Positions 7,500 through 16,801 are shown, counted from the first letter of the stretch. The stretch is DNA of 26,104 bases from an uncultured Clostridia bacterium (GCA_944386395.1 CALXAZ010000091.1:1-26104); one strand, 5' to 3'. Notes: generated from the letters alone by a model not told the origin. Numbers and translations are program-made.

Positions 7500-10121
7500 T
7501 CAATGCTTATGATGCTTTATTATCCCTGCATGCTTTACAAATTCCATTACCGGAACAGAAACAAATGCCAGTGCCAACGCAATAAAATACATATACGCAT
7601 GTAACCTGACCAGTCCAAATACCATTGCCACCGGCGGAACAAACGCCACCAGTGCAACAAGTATAACCGACAGTGCAGCCGCCTTATTTAGCATACTGTT
7701 TGTAAACGGTCCTATCTTTATAAGGCTGTGATTAGACCGCATATTAAACGAATGAACTACCTGTGAAAGTGCAAGCACAAGAAATGCCATTGTCTGACCG
7801 CTCTCTATACTTCCTCCAAGATTCACTCCAAGCCTGTATGCTATTATCGATAACAGACCAAACATTGCGCCCTGAAGCAGTATCCTTAAGCCAAAATGGT
7901 TAGCAAATATACTTTCATCCTTTGGCTTCGGCTTTCTCTGCATGACATCGTCTTCTACCTTTTCCATTCCAATAGCAATCGCCGGGAGGCTGTCTGTAAC
8001 AAGATTTATCCATAGTAGCTGCATTGAAAGCAGCGGAGATTCCTGCCATATAAGCATAGTGAAAAATACGGTAAATACCTCTCCGATATTCGTCCCAAGC
8101 AAAAATCCAACCGCTTTTTTTATGTTGTCGTAAATTCCGCGACCTTCTCGCACAGCATCGACAATAGTAGCAAAATTGTCGTCTGTCAGAGTCATATCAG
8201 CCGCACCCTTCGCAACATCTGTACCGGTTATTCCCATTGCACAGCCTATATCGGCAGCTTTAAGCGCAGGGGCATCATTTACCCCGTCTCCCGTCATCGA
8301 CACTATTTCTCCCTGGCTCTGCCATGCCTGGACTATCCTTATCTTATCCTCAGGAGATACTCTGGCATATACAGATATTCCCCGTACCCTCTCCTTTAGC
8401 TCATCATCACTCATAGCTGCAAGCTCCGCGCCTGTAACAGCCTCATCTCCCGGCTCAAGTATACCGAGATCTCGCGCTATTGCACTTGCCGTTATCACAT
8501 GATCGCCAGTTATCATTACCGGCTTTATCCCCGCTTCACGGCAAAGCTTAACCGCTTCGCGCGCCTCCGGACGAGGCGGGTCTATCATTCCCACAAGCCC
8601 CATAAACGTAAGACCGTTTTCAAGCTCTTCACTTGAAAGCTCCACAGGTATGTTGTCTATCGTTTTATACGCCACAGCAAGCACCCGAAGAGCCTCCTGG
8701 CTCATCCTGTCTGTTGCTCTTGTTGCAGCCTCTATATCTCCAGAAACACAGCGCTGAGCTATAACATCGAACGCACCCTTGACTATAACCACATTCTTAT
8801 TATCTATCCTATTTATTGTAGTCATCAGCTTCCGGTCTGAATCAAACGGTATTTCGCCCAGGCGCGGATAGTTTTGGGCAAGCTCTTCCTTACTCATACC
8901 ATTTTTAAGCGATGCAAGGACTATACTTGTTTCAGTAGGATCTCCAATATGCTTTTCTTCTCCATTTTCTATCACAACAGATCCATCACAGCAGAGCGTG
9001 GCTGCACAGAGTAGCTTCTTTACTTCACTCGAAGCATTTTCGCTAAAATCAACTATCTGCTTATCATGATCAGTATATACCCTTGTAAGCGTCATACGGT
9101 TCTGCGTAAGCGTTCCAGTCTTATCGGAGCATATTACAGATGCACTGCCCAGCGTTTCAACGGCTGGCAGGCGCCTGATTATGGCATTCTTTTGCACCAT
9201 GCGCTGAACCCCAATGGAGAGCACTATCGTCACGATCGCAGGAAGTCCCTCAGGTATAGCTGAAACTGCAAGCGAAACCGCAGTCATAAATATCTCCATT
9301 ACCGGTATGCCGCTTATAATACCTATCACAAATATTATAGCGCAGGCGCCGAGGGCAACAAACCCAAGATACTTCCCCATGTTTGCCAGCTTTTCTTGAA
9401 GCGGAGTCTGTGTATCCTCTGTATTGTCAAGAAGCCCAGCTATCTTTCCCATTTCGGTATTCATACCTGTCCCGGTAACTATCGCGCGGGCACGCCCATA
9501 GGTAACGCTACATCCTGAATATAGCATATTATGCCTATCCCCGAGAGGGGCATCCTCATTAACTATAGCGTCTGCCGACTTCTCCGAAGGAACCGATTCC
9601 CCCGTAAGCGCGGATTCCTCCGATTTTAGGCTTGCCGACTCAATTATTCTCGCATCTGCCGGGATGAAATCGCCCGCTTCGAGCAAAATGATATCTCCAG
9701 GTACAAGCTCTGTTGCGTCTATTATCTCTTCCTTTCCCTGGCGGATCACTCTTGCATGCTGGGCTGACAGGTTTTTAAGCGCTTCGAGCGCCTTTTCCGC
9801 CTTACTCTCCTGTATCACGCCCATAACAGCATTGATAACAACAATAAGAATTATGAGTGCCGGCTCAAAAAACTCCATCAATTCCCCCTCATAGCAGGCA
9901 ATACCAAAGGATATTGCTGCCGCAATGAGAAGAATGATTATCATCACATCCTTAAACTGATCAAAAAATCTCTCAAGGTTTGTCTTTGGCTTCTTCTGCT
10001 GTAATCTGTTTTCCCCATATTCAGCGAGAAGCTGCTTTGCCTGTTGGTGCGAAAACCCGGAATCAAGGTTTGCTCCCAGTTCCTTTTCGATCTCTCGAAG
10101 AGACGATGAATGTGGTAGCAA
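7500..10121 (-). CDS. P-type calcium-transporting ATPase
   Basis: This 873-residue P2-type cation pump exports ions across the cytoplasmic membrane using ATP. It has a cation-ATPase N-terminal segment (about 1-60), the TGES actuator motif (173-176), the transmembrane-4 motif PEGLP (290-294), and the phosphorylation site DKTGTLT with D333. KGA (448-450), TGD (538-540) and the hinge motif TGDGVNDAP (610-618) follow, then a C-terminal membrane domain. PEGLP and overall similarity to SERCA/PMCA pumps suggest Ca2+; Mn2+ is possible. The start is TTG at 10121, chosen because GGAGG lies 7 nt upstream and no in-frame ATG occurs before the first helix. It follows the GtrA-like gene by 32 nt, so the two are probably cotranscribed. 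It ends in TGA shortly before a strong terminator. Confidence 0.93.
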   Translation of the reverse strand: MLPHSSSLREIEKELGANLDSGFSHQQAKQLLAEYGENRLQQKKPKTNLERFFDQFKDVMIIILLIAAAISFGIACYEGELMEFFEPALIILIVVINAVMGVIQESKAEKALEALKNLSAQHARVIRQGKEEIIDATELVPGDIILLEAGDFIPADARIIESASLKSEESALTGESVPSEKSADAIVNEDAPLGDRHNMLYSGCSVTYGRARAIVTGTGMNTEMGKIAGLLDNTEDTQTPLQEKLANMGKYLGFVALGACAIIFVIGIISGIPVMEIFMTAVSLAVSAIPEGLPAIVTIVLSIGVQRMVQKNAIIRRLPAVETLGSASVICSDKTGTLTQNRMTLTRVYTDHDKQIVDFSENASSEVKKLLCAATLCCDGSVVIENGEEKHIGDPTETSIVLASLKNGMSKEELAQNYPRLGEIPFDSDRKLMTTINRIDNKNVVIVKGAFDVIAQRCVSGDIEAATRATDRMSQEALRVLAVAYKTIDNIPVELSSEELENGLTFMGLVGMIDPPRPEAREAVKLCREAGIKPVMITGDHVITASAIARDLGILEPGDEAVTGAELAAMSDDELKERVRGISVYARVSPEDKIRIVQAWQSQGEIVSMTGDGVNDAPALKAADIGCAMGITGTDVAKGAADMTLTDDNFATIVDAVREGRGIYDNIKKAVGFLLGTNIGEVFTVFFTMLIWQESPLLSMQLLWINLVTDSLPAIAIGMEKVEDDVMQRKPKPKDESIFANHFGLRILLQGAMFGLLSIIAYRLGVNLGGSIESGQTMAFLVLALSQVVHSFNMRSNHSLIKIGPFTNSMLNKAAALSVILVALVAFVPPVAMVFGLVRLHAYMYFIALALAFVSVPVMEFVKHAGIIKHHKH

Positions 10122-10153
10122 TTCTATCCCTCCTTATATTTTTATTTTTCTGT

Positions 10154-10594
10154 TTATCTCGGGGAACGCTGATTTTTAAACACAATAAGCTGTGAAAATA
10201 TATAGTTAAGCAGCAAAACAACAATGCTGACTACAGCCTTTGTTATTATACTGTATTTTTCATCAACCCCTATAACTGTGTGTATAAGCATGAGCGATCC
10301 TATTTCTATCACCATTGTAAGAGCACGTGCTGAAAAAAAAGTGGTCATTTCACGCACAAGCCCTTTTACGCTGCCGCAACGGCTTCGGAAAACGAACAGC
10401 TTATTTGCCACATACGCAAATATTATCGCCGATATTACGGCTACTGTATTTGATATATTCATCTCTATGTCCAATAGATAGAACAATATTGAATATACTA
10501 GAAAATTTACAAGCGTGGTGCAGCCGCCTATAAACACATATCTCACAAGCTTCCAGAATTTTTCACTTTGCAGGAGAACCCTGATTTTATTCAT
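10154..10594 (-). CDS. GtrA-like four-helix membrane protein
   Basis: This 146-residue protein of the GtrA family (PF04138) has four transmembrane helices. It begins with the typical FWKLVRYVFIGGCTTLVNF and has a central YVANKLFVFRSR signature; VFKN near the end is also typical. GtrA proteins are thought to flip, or help flip, polyprenol-phosphate-linked sugars for glycosylation of teichoic acid, O-antigen or other wall polymers. I start it at the ATG at 10594, which has GGAGG 7 nt upstream. The open frame extends nine codons further but without a good site. This start lies inside the last codons of the glycosyltransferase gene, an 8-nt overlap, so the two are translationally coupled. The partner sugar is unknown. 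Confidence 0.85.
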   Translation of the reverse strand: MNKIRVLLQSEKFWKLVRYVFIGGCTTLVNFLVYSILFYLLDIEMNISNTVAVISAIIFAYVANKLFVFRSRCGSVKGLVREMTTFFSARALTMVIEIGSLMLIHTVIGVDEKYSIITKAVVSIVVLLLNYIFSQLIVFKNQRSPR

Positions 10595-11579
10595 TCTCCT
10601 GCCTCCGTCCGCAGCTGCCACGTATCTCCTGAACTATATACCTCGGTCTCCCCTTCACCTCATCATATATGCGCGAGATATATGCACCTATTACTCCAAG
10701 CGAGAGGGCAAGCACCGATCCTATTATCAGCAAAAGCAGTATAACCGTTGTAAAACCACTCACTGCCGTGCCTGTAAAAAAATTTATAAGAGTCTGAACT
10801 CCAAGCACAACCGCACATACAAAAAAGATAAGGCTTGCCAAAACTGTTATATACAGCGGCTTTGATGTATAAGACAGCACTGAGTCTATCGCAAATCTTA
10901 TAAGCTTCTTTGTCGAAAAGCGGCTCACATCCCCCTCGCGCCTGTCAACATTAAAAAGAAATTCTACCTTTGTAAAACCTATCCAATCCACAAGCCCCCG
11001 GAAGAAAACCCGCCCCTCCGGAAAATCACATATGGCGTCTACAACATTTTTACCCATTAGCTTAAAATCTGACGAGCTGTTCAGCTCAAGCCCGGAGGCT
11101 GCCTCAAGGATCTTATAGAAACCCCTTGCCAGCAGCTTATACGCAAGACTTTCCTCTCCTCTATCGGCTTTCACCCCGTCAACAATGTCGGCACCCGTCT
11201 CATCCATAAGCTCCATCATCCCCTTTATATACCGAGGAGGATGCTGGAGGTCAGAATCCATAACGAGAAACCTTTCCCCCTCCATAGCTTTAAGTCCAGC
11301 GCATATTGCCGCTTCTTTGCCAAAATTTCTTGAAAATCTCAAGCAGCTTATTCGCTTGTCAGCTTCGCTTAGTGCCTTTAGCTCGAGCCATGTTGAATCA
11401 GACGAACCATCGTCCACAAGCATTATTTGAAAATCTATCTCATCCGCATCCAGCTGTGCAACAAGCTTTGCCATATTCTGGCGTATCGTTTTTGCTTCGT
11501 TAAATGCGGGGATTATTATAGAAAGTCCACATGAGGACACTTCCATCATTCCTTTACCATGTCTTTGTATTTTTAGCAT
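10587..11579 (-). CDS. Polyprenol-phosphate glycosyltransferase (GT2, GtrB/DPM1-like)
   Basis: The 330-residue frame is a GT-A family 2 glycosyltransferase. It has the LSIIIPAFNE start (19-28), VDDGSSDST (55-63) and the DxD motif as VMDSDLQHPP (106-115). Two C-terminal transmembrane helices (about 242-268 and 277-302) are followed by RPRYIVQE. This is the GtrB/DPM1-like layout that transfers a sugar from a nucleotide donor to polyprenyl phosphate at the inner membrane face. The overlapping GtrA gene fits as its flippase partner. The start is uncertain: the ATG at 11579 has no ribosome binding site, while ATGs at 11549 and 11546 follow an AAAGG and lie closer to the usual family start. Confidence 0.9.
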   Translation of the reverse strand: MLKIQRHGKGMMEVSSCGLSIIIPAFNEAKTIRQNMAKLVAQLDADEIDFQIMLVDDGSSDSTWLELKALSEADKRISCLRFSRNFGKEAAICAGLKAMEGERFLVMDSDLQHPPRYIKGMMELMDETGADIVDGVKADRGEESLAYKLLARGFYKILEAASGLELNSSSDFKLMGKNVVDAICDFPEGRVFFRGLVDWIGFTKVEFLFNVDRREGDVSRFSTKKLIRFAIDSVLSYTSKPLYITVLASLIFFVCAVVLGVQTLINFFTGTAVSGFTTVILLLLIIGSVLALSLGVIGAYISRIYDEVKGRPRYIVQEIRGSCGRRQENE

Positions 11580-11617
11580 AACACATTCACACTTTTTCGT
11601 CCAGATTTTAGAAAAAT

Positions 11618-11647
11618 TTTATATGTAAAATTTGCGTGAACTGCCAA
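11618..11647 (-). promoter_or_regulatory. Promoter of the GT2-GtrA-ATPase operon
   Basis: On the minus strand TTGGCA (11647-11642), an 18-nt spacer and TATAAA (11623-11618) form a sigma-A-type promoter. Transcription would start about 30 nt before the outermost GT2 start codon. It is divergent from the ydcF-like gene. Confidence 0.5.
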
Positions 11648-11673
11648 ACAGTATCGCCAAAAAGCTCTGGTTG

Positions 11674-11682
11674 TGATAAAAT
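11674..11682 (+). promoter_or_regulatory. Possible extended -10 promoter of the ydcF-prfA run
   Basis: TGATAAAAT forms an extended -10 box about 35 nt upstream of the GTG start, with no convincing -35. It is the best candidate in the short divergent gap. The alternative TTGTGA/TATTCT pair has only a 15-nt spacer. Confidence 0.3.
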
Positions 11683-11717
11683 AACGGCATATATTCTATC
11701 AAAAAAGGAGAACAAAG

Positions 11718-12500
11718 GTGCATCCATTATTTCAAAAGCGGGGCATTTTCTTTTTTACCGCTCTGTTTCTTGCATTTTGCGGAATTTGTACCCTGCTCTT
11801 TGCTCGCCCTATCCGCTTTCTCGGGCTTTTTATGATACTTTTATCAGCAGCAGCTGCTACCTTCTGGCTGCTTATACGTCTGGGAGAGCTCTATCCAGCA
11901 AAAAAAATTGTAAAGCTATCGCGCAAAATACTTGAAATAGGCTTTATTATTTGGCTAATTTCATTTATAATAGTAGAAATAATAGTCGCAGCAGACAGCG
12001 GCACATCAGCAGACAGCAAAGACGCTGATTTCCTGATAGTCCTTGGCGCCGGACTCAATGGCTCCGTGCCCTCGGCAAGCCTCGTATCGAGGCTTGAAGT
12101 GGCAATACAATATCTCGGCGACAATCCTGATACTATTGCCATTGTCAGCGGCAGCATGGGACCAGGGGAAACAACCACAGAGGCAGAAGCGATGTACCTC
12201 TGGCTTATCCAGCACGGCATCTCTCCCTCCCGGATAGTAAAAGAGCCTGAGGCACATGATACGATACGCAATCTTCGCTATTCTTTCGATATTATAGACT
12301 CTTTCGGCGTACAAAATCCAAAGATCGCTGTACTATCCAATGATTTCCATCTTTGCCGCGTGCGGCTTATATCCCATCTGGAAGGGCACAAAATCTTTAC
12401 CGTCAGCGCCCCCACCCCATACTTATATCTTCGGGTGACCTATCAGATAAGGGAATATTTTTCCCTGCTAAAGGTCTGGCTTACATATCTGTTCATATAA
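11718..12500 (+). CDS. YdcF/SanA-like DUF218 membrane protein
   Basis: This 260-residue protein has about three N-terminal transmembrane helices (roughly 8-27, 32-53 and 71-92) and then a DUF218 (YdcF/ElyC/SanA) domain from about 104. It shows DADFLIVLGAGLNG, a SRLEVAIQYL segment, SGSMGPGETTTEAEAM, and EAHDTIRNL, the usual order of conserved blocks with acidic and His residues. DUF218 proteins are linked to envelope polysaccharide and peptidoglycan homeostasis in E. coli (ElyC, SanA), but the reaction is unknown. The start is GTG, chosen for an AAGGAG site 7 nt upstream. It is the first gene of a plus-strand run, 20 nt before prfA. Confidence 0.82.
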   Translation: MHPLFQKRGIFFFTALFLAFCGICTLLFARPIRFLGLFMILLSAAAATFWLLIRLGELYPAKKIVKLSRKILEIGFIIWLISFIIVEIIVAADSGTSADSKDADFLIVLGAGLNGSVPSASLVSRLEVAIQYLGDNPDTIAIVSGSMGPGETTTEAEAMYLWLIQHGISPSRIVKEPEAHDTIRNLRYSFDIIDSFGVQNPKIAVLSNDFHLCRVRLISHLEGHKIFTVSAPTPYLYLRVTYQIREYFSLLKVWLTYLFI

Positions 12501-12520
12501 AAATTTTATGAGGTTTTAGG

Positions 12521-13594
12521 ATGTTTGAGAAACTTGCAGAGATAGAAAAAAGATTTTTAGAGCTCGAAAATGAGCTCTCAGACCCTGGCGTATACTCCGA
12601 TCCGCAGCATGCGGCAAAGCTCTCCCGCGAGCAGAAGGAGCTTCAGCCTATCGTAGATGCCTTCAGACGCTATAAAAAGGCGGAGGAATCCCATAACGAG
12701 GCGCTCTCAATGCTTGAAGGTAAGCTTGACCCTGATTTTCGTGAGATGGTTCAGGAGGAGCTTGCGAGCACAAAAGAGGACATGGAGAATATCCAGGAGG
12801 AGCTTAAAATACTACTTCTCCCCTCAGACCCAAATGACGACCGCAACGTCATAGTGGAGATACGCGGCGGCGCCGGCGGTGAAGAGGCCGCGCTTTTTGC
12901 CGCGAGCCTTTTCCGTATGTATTCGATGTATGCGGAAAGCAAGCACTGGAAAGTCGAAGTTATGAACATAAACGAGACTGAGCTAGGTGGCATAAAGGAA
13001 ATAAGCTTTATGATTGAGGGACACGGCGCATACTCCCGTCTAAAGTTTGAAAGTGGAGTACACCGCGTCCAGCGGGTACCAGATACCGAAGCCTCCGGTC
13101 GGATACACACCTCTACAGTCACTGTTGCGGTCCTTCCTGAGGCGGAGGACGTAGAGGTTGAGATCAACAACTCCGATCTCCAGATAGACACCTTCCGTTC
13201 AAGCGGAGCCGGCGGTCAGCATATAAACAAAACCGAGTCGGCTATACGTATAACTCACATTCCAACCGGTATAGTCGTCGAGTGTCAGGACGAACGCAGC
13301 CAACATAAAAACCGTGAGCGGGCAATGAAAGTGCTCCGCTCAAGGATATATGAAATAAAGCAGGCAGAACAGAATTCCGCCATAGCGGCTGAGCGCAAAA
13401 GCCAGGTCGGTACCGGTGACCGCTCCGAGCGCATCCGCACATACAATTTCCCTCAGGGGCGAGTTTCCGACCACAGAATCGGTCTCACGCTTTATAAAAT
13501 AGACGCAATAATGAACGGCGACCTCGACGAGATAATCGATGCTCTGATAACTGCCGACCGGGCTGAAAAGCTCAAGGCTTCGGCTGACAACTAA
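12521..13594 (+). CDS. prfA: Peptide chain release factor 1
   Basis: RF1 recognises UAA and UAG at the ribosome and triggers peptide release. The 357 residues are full length. The codon-recognition tripeptide PxT is PDT (187-189) in HRVQRVPDTEASG, which separates it from RF2 (SPF). The catalytic GGQ is 231-233 in SSGAGGQHINKTES, followed by the conserved ECQDERSQHKN. No frame damage is visible. An intact RF1 matters for the UAG in araA, because it argues that UAG is a working stop in this genome. The gene sits between the DUF218 gene and sua5. In many Firmicutes prmC, which methylates the GGQ glutamine, is adjacent; it is not here. Confidence 0.97.
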   Translation: MFEKLAEIEKRFLELENELSDPGVYSDPQHAAKLSREQKELQPIVDAFRRYKKAEESHNEALSMLEGKLDPDFREMVQEELASTKEDMENIQEELKILLLPSDPNDDRNVIVEIRGGAGGEEAALFAASLFRMYSMYAESKHWKVEVMNINETELGGIKEISFMIEGHGAYSRLKFESGVHRVQRVPDTEASGRIHTSTVTVAVLPEAEDVEVEINNSDLQIDTFRSSGAGGQHINKTESAIRITHIPTGIVVECQDERSQHKNRERAMKVLRSRIYEIKQAEQNSAIAAERKSQVGTGDRSERIRTYNFPQGRVSDHRIGLTLYKIDAIMNGDLDEIIDALITADRAEKLKASADN

Positions 13595-13650
13595 AACAAG
13601 GGCACATTGGCACAGAATATGAATCTTTCCTCAGAAAAGCAGGCTCATTT

Positions 13651-14682
13651 ATGAACACAAAGATAATCAAAATACATGATAACGATCAAGATGTTTTTAT
13701 CGAGGCAGGAAAAATAATCAGAAGCGGGGGGCTTGTTGCCTTTCCAACGGAAACCGTCTATGGTCTGGGAGCAAATGCTCTCGATAGTGAGGCTGTGGCT
13801 GGGATATTCCGAGCCAAGGGTCGTCCACAGGATAACCCTCTCATATCCCACATCGCCGATTTTCAAGAGATATATTCGCTATGTCGCGAAGTGCCTCCAG
13901 AGGCTGAGCTGCTTGCAGAAAATTTTTGGCCCGGTCCTCTGACCATGGTGCTGAAAAAGAGCGATGCAATACCGATGAGCGTCTCGGCAGGTCTTGATAC
14001 CGCCGGCATCCGTCTACCGTCTCATCCTGCGGCGCGCGCCTTGATACGGGCCGCAGGCGTCCCCATAGCTGCGCCATCGGCAAACACCTCCGGCAAGCCA
14101 TCTCCCACGACGGCCGCGCACGTTCTTGCGGATATGGACGGAAAAATCGATATGATACTTGATGGTGGCGCCTGCTCTGTAGGGCTGGAATCAACCGTCG
14201 TTTCTCTCTGCGGGGAGCGCCCCAGGCTTCTCCGTCCGGGAGGTATAACCCTCGAGCAGCTCGAAAGTGTACTTGGCAAAGTAGACGTTGACCGGGCAAT
14301 AAGAGAACAGATTTCAACAAACGAAAAGGTCTCTGCCCCAGGCATGAAATACAGGCATTACGCCCCTAGAGCGCCTGTAACAATAATAAGTGGCACGCCT
14401 GAGCATACCGCCGGATATATAAGGACTCACATCTCCCCATCGACAGGTGTGCTATGCTTTGATGAATATGTTTCTTTGTTTGAAAGCGCCGGACACGTGC
14501 GCGGCTATGGCAGTGTATATGACATTTCTGCGCAGGCAAGGCAGATATTCGATGCACTCCGCGGGTTTGACAGCTCCTCTGTTACGGAGATACTTGCACA
14601 GTGTCCTTCCGACATTGGTCTTGGGCTGGCAGTTGCAAACAGGTTAAAAAAGGCTGCCGGTTTTAACATAATAGAGATATAA
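13651..14682 (+). CDS. L-threonylcarbamoyladenylate synthase (Sua5/YwlC type)
   Basis: This enzyme makes threonylcarbamoyl-AMP from threonine, bicarbonate and ATP, the first step of t6A37 modification of ANN-decoding tRNAs. At 343 residues it has both the YrdC domain (about 10-195) and the C-terminal Sua5 domain (about 240-340), so it is the long Sua5 form rather than short TsaC. Landmarks are GGLVAFPTETVYGLG, FRAKGRPQDNPL, FWPGPLTMVL, APSANTSGKPSPT, and the linker APGMKYRHYAP. The ribosome binding site is weak (GCAGG). An 11-codon frame (13619-13654) ends across this start codon. It sits 56 nt after prfA, a common pairing in Firmicutes. Confidence 0.95.
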   Translation: MNTKIIKIHDNDQDVFIEAGKIIRSGGLVAFPTETVYGLGANALDSEAVAGIFRAKGRPQDNPLISHIADFQEIYSLCREVPPEAELLAENFWPGPLTMVLKKSDAIPMSVSAGLDTAGIRLPSHPAARALIRAAGVPIAAPSANTSGKPSPTTAAHVLADMDGKIDMILDGGACSVGLESTVVSLCGERPRLLRPGGITLEQLESVLGKVDVDRAIREQISTNEKVSAPGMKYRHYAPRAPVTIISGTPEHTAGYIRTHISPSTGVLCFDEYVSLFESAGHVRGYGSVYDISAQARQIFDALRGFDSSSVTEILAQCPSDIGLGLAVANRLKKAAGFNIIEI

Positions 14683-14718
14683 TTTTTAAAAATCGGAAGA
14701 AGAGAAAGGGCGGTTAAA

Positions 14719-15366
14719 ATGAAAGTTATAGGCATTACAGGCGGCACAGGTACCGGAAAAACTTCTGTCCTCCGGATGATGGAGCGTCTCGGCTCATTTG
14801 CAATCGATGCCGACGAGGTATATCACCGTCTCTTGCGCGAAAAGCAGCCGATGCTTGATGAACTCAAAGAAATATTTCCAGAAACATTCGATGGGAACAC
14901 TCTTGACAGAAGGGCTCTTGCAAAAATCGTCTATAATGACGAAGAAAAGATGGACAAACTTACACGCATCACACACTATTATATTCTCAAAGAGATAGAA
15001 CACATACTTGACATCGGACGCAAGCACAATGCTCCGATGGCTGTTATCGATGCTATCCTGATTTTCGAGAGCGGTCTTGACCAGATATGCGATCTTGTTG
15101 TCGGAGTTGTAGCCCCAAGAGACGTCAGAATGTCAAGAATCATGAAGCGGGACGGTATAACCAGGGAACAGGCGCTCATGAGAATAGACGCCCAGCCGGA
15201 TGAAGATTTCTACCGTGAACGCTGTGACTATATAATTGAAAACTCCGCCAATGATGGAGCCATACTCGACAAGACTGTCGGATTTTACGACAACCTTATT
15301 AACGGATACATAACTCCAAAACGTAAAAGGAAAAATATAAAGGAGGAAGACAACAATGACCGATAA
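14719..15366 (+). CDS. coaE: Dephospho-CoA kinase
   Basis: CoaE phosphorylates the 3'-hydroxyl of dephospho-CoA, the last step of coenzyme A synthesis. The 215 residues show the P-loop GGTGTGKT (8-15), the substrate-binding IDADEVYHRLL (about 30-40), DRRALAKIVYND, and an LIFESGLDQICD lid-proximal region. An RIDAQ segment and a CDYIIEN segment follow, all standard for the family. The C-terminus carries a basic tail (KRKRKNIKEED) beyond the usual domain. An AGAAAGGG ribosome binding site precedes the ATG. Its TAA lies inside the first codons of the next gene (11-nt overlap), so the two are coupled. Confidence 0.95.
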   Translation: MKVIGITGGTGTGKTSVLRMMERLGSFAIDADEVYHRLLREKQPMLDELKEIFPETFDGNTLDRRALAKIVYNDEEKMDKLTRITHYYILKEIEHILDIGRKHNAPMAVIDAILIFESGLDQICDLVVGVVAPRDVRMSRIMKRDGITREQALMRIDAQPDEDFYRERCDYIIENSANDGAILDKTVGFYDNLINGYITPKRKRKNIKEEDNNDR

Positions 15367-16753
15367 GAAAAAATCACCAAAACGTGAACTGCTTGAGCAA
15401 CCAAAGCATGGCTATTCAATAATCTCAAAATCTGAGCTTGAAGCAAGCCATACTTTTAACGAGGAGTACAAACAGTTTATCGACTTTGCAAAAACAGAAC
15501 GAGAAGCTGTTGAATACTCCATTCTAGCGGCAGAAAAAGCCGGCTTTCGTCCTTATACCCGTGGTGACGCGCTCAAGCCTGGGGACAAGATATATCAGGT
15601 CAACCGCGGAAAAGCCATTGCTCTTGTAGTAATCGGTAAACACGATGTACATGACGGCATAAATATTTCCGGCGCACATATCGATTCTCCCCGCATCGAC
15701 CTCAAGATGTCTCCCCTCTACGAGGACAGTGAAATCGCATATTTTAAAACCCACTACTATGGTGGTATCAAGAAGTATCAGTGGGTAAATATTCCTCTTG
15801 AGCTCAGAGGTGTTGTCGCGCTCAAGGACGGAACCGTTGTGAAAGTATCTGTTGGCAGCAAGACTGACGATCCGATATTTATTATAAATGACCTGCTCAT
15901 CCATCTCTCTCAGGATCAGCTTAAAAAGGGCGCCACTGAAGTTATCCCTGCTGAAAGCATGAATGCGATCGTAGGCACCATCCCGGAGCCGGACGATGAT
16001 GGGACCGACCGGGTAAAGCTTGCTGTTATGGATATAATTAACGAAATGTATGGGATTACAGAAGCAGACTTCCACTCTGCCGAGCTCTCCCTTGTCCCGG
16101 CAATGAACGCCCGTGATGTTGGATTTGACCGCAGCCTTATTGCTGCCTACGGCCACGATGACCGCATCTGCGCATTCGATTCACTAAAAGCGATACTTGA
16201 TGTTAAAAGTCCGACAAAGACTGCAATGTGCCTCCTTGTTGATAAGGAAGAGGTCGGGTCAAATGGAGTCTCCGGAGCGAGGAGCCTCTGGTTTGATACC
16301 CTGTGCGAGGACATCTGTGAAACCTTTGGTGTACCGGTACGTGAGTGCTTTGAGAAGTCCTTCTGCCTGTCAAATGATGTTGCAGCTGCCTTTGACCCAA
16401 ACTATCCACAGCCATTTGACCGCCGCAACAGCCCCAAGCTGAACTATGGCCTTGGAATTGCCAAATACACAGGCTCCCGCGGCAAGAGCGGCGCTTCTGA
16501 CGCTTCTGCTGAGCTTGTTGCACGCGTTCGCAACATGTTTGACGATGCTGGCGTTATCTGGCAGATGGCGCCTCTCGGCGCAGTTGACGCGGGTGGCGGC
16601 GGAACAATTGCTGGTATCACTGCCTGCCGCAATATCGATACTATCGATGCAGGAGTGCCTCTTCTCTCCATGCATTCCCCATATGAGATAATTGCAAAGC
16701 TCGATAACTATATGAGCTATAAGGGGATGCTGGCTGTTTTCGCAGAAAAATAG
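15356..16753 (+). CDS. M18 family zinc aminopeptidase
   Basis: This 465-residue peptidase of family M18 (aminopeptidase I / aspartyl aminopeptidase group) removes N-terminal residues from peptides in the cytoplasm using two metal ions. Candidate metal or catalytic residues are H108 in SGAHIDSPR, D268 in GHDDRICA, E298 and E299 in DKEEVGSNG, and H440 in MHSPYE. LSNDVAAAFDPNY and NYGLGIAKYTGSRG are also typical. The exact peptide preference cannot be read from the sequence. The start overlaps coaE, with AAAGGAGG about 8 nt upstream, so it is well translated. It ends in TAG just before a terminator, which shows that UAG is used as a normal stop here. Confidence 0.94.
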   Translation: MTDKKKSPKRELLEQPKHGYSIISKSELEASHTFNEEYKQFIDFAKTEREAVEYSILAAEKAGFRPYTRGDALKPGDKIYQVNRGKAIALVVIGKHDVHDGINISGAHIDSPRIDLKMSPLYEDSEIAYFKTHYYGGIKKYQWVNIPLELRGVVALKDGTVVKVSVGSKTDDPIFIINDLLIHLSQDQLKKGATEVIPAESMNAIVGTIPEPDDDGTDRVKLAVMDIINEMYGITEADFHSAELSLVPAMNARDVGFDRSLIAAYGHDDRICAFDSLKAILDVKSPTKTAMCLLVDKEEVGSNGVSGARSLWFDTLCEDICETFGVPVRECFEKSFCLSNDVAAAFDPNYPQPFDRRNSPKLNYGLGIAKYTGSRGKSGASDASAELVARVRNMFDDAGVIWQMAPLGAVDAGGGGTIAGITACRNIDTIDAGVPLLSMHSPYEIIAKLDNYMSYKGMLAVFAEK

Positions 16754-16771
16754 CATTCATTATTTCATAGC

Positions 16772-16801
16772 AAAAGAGCGGCTATACAGCCGCTCTTTTT
16801 T
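16772..16801 (+). terminator. Terminator after the M18 peptidase gene
   Basis: A perfect 12-bp stem (AAAAGAGCGGCT with AGCCGCTCTTTT) closes an ATAC loop, and the T run continues to 16801. The A run on the left gives a short U tract on the other strand, so it may also stop the convergent radical SAM gene. Confidence 0.9.
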
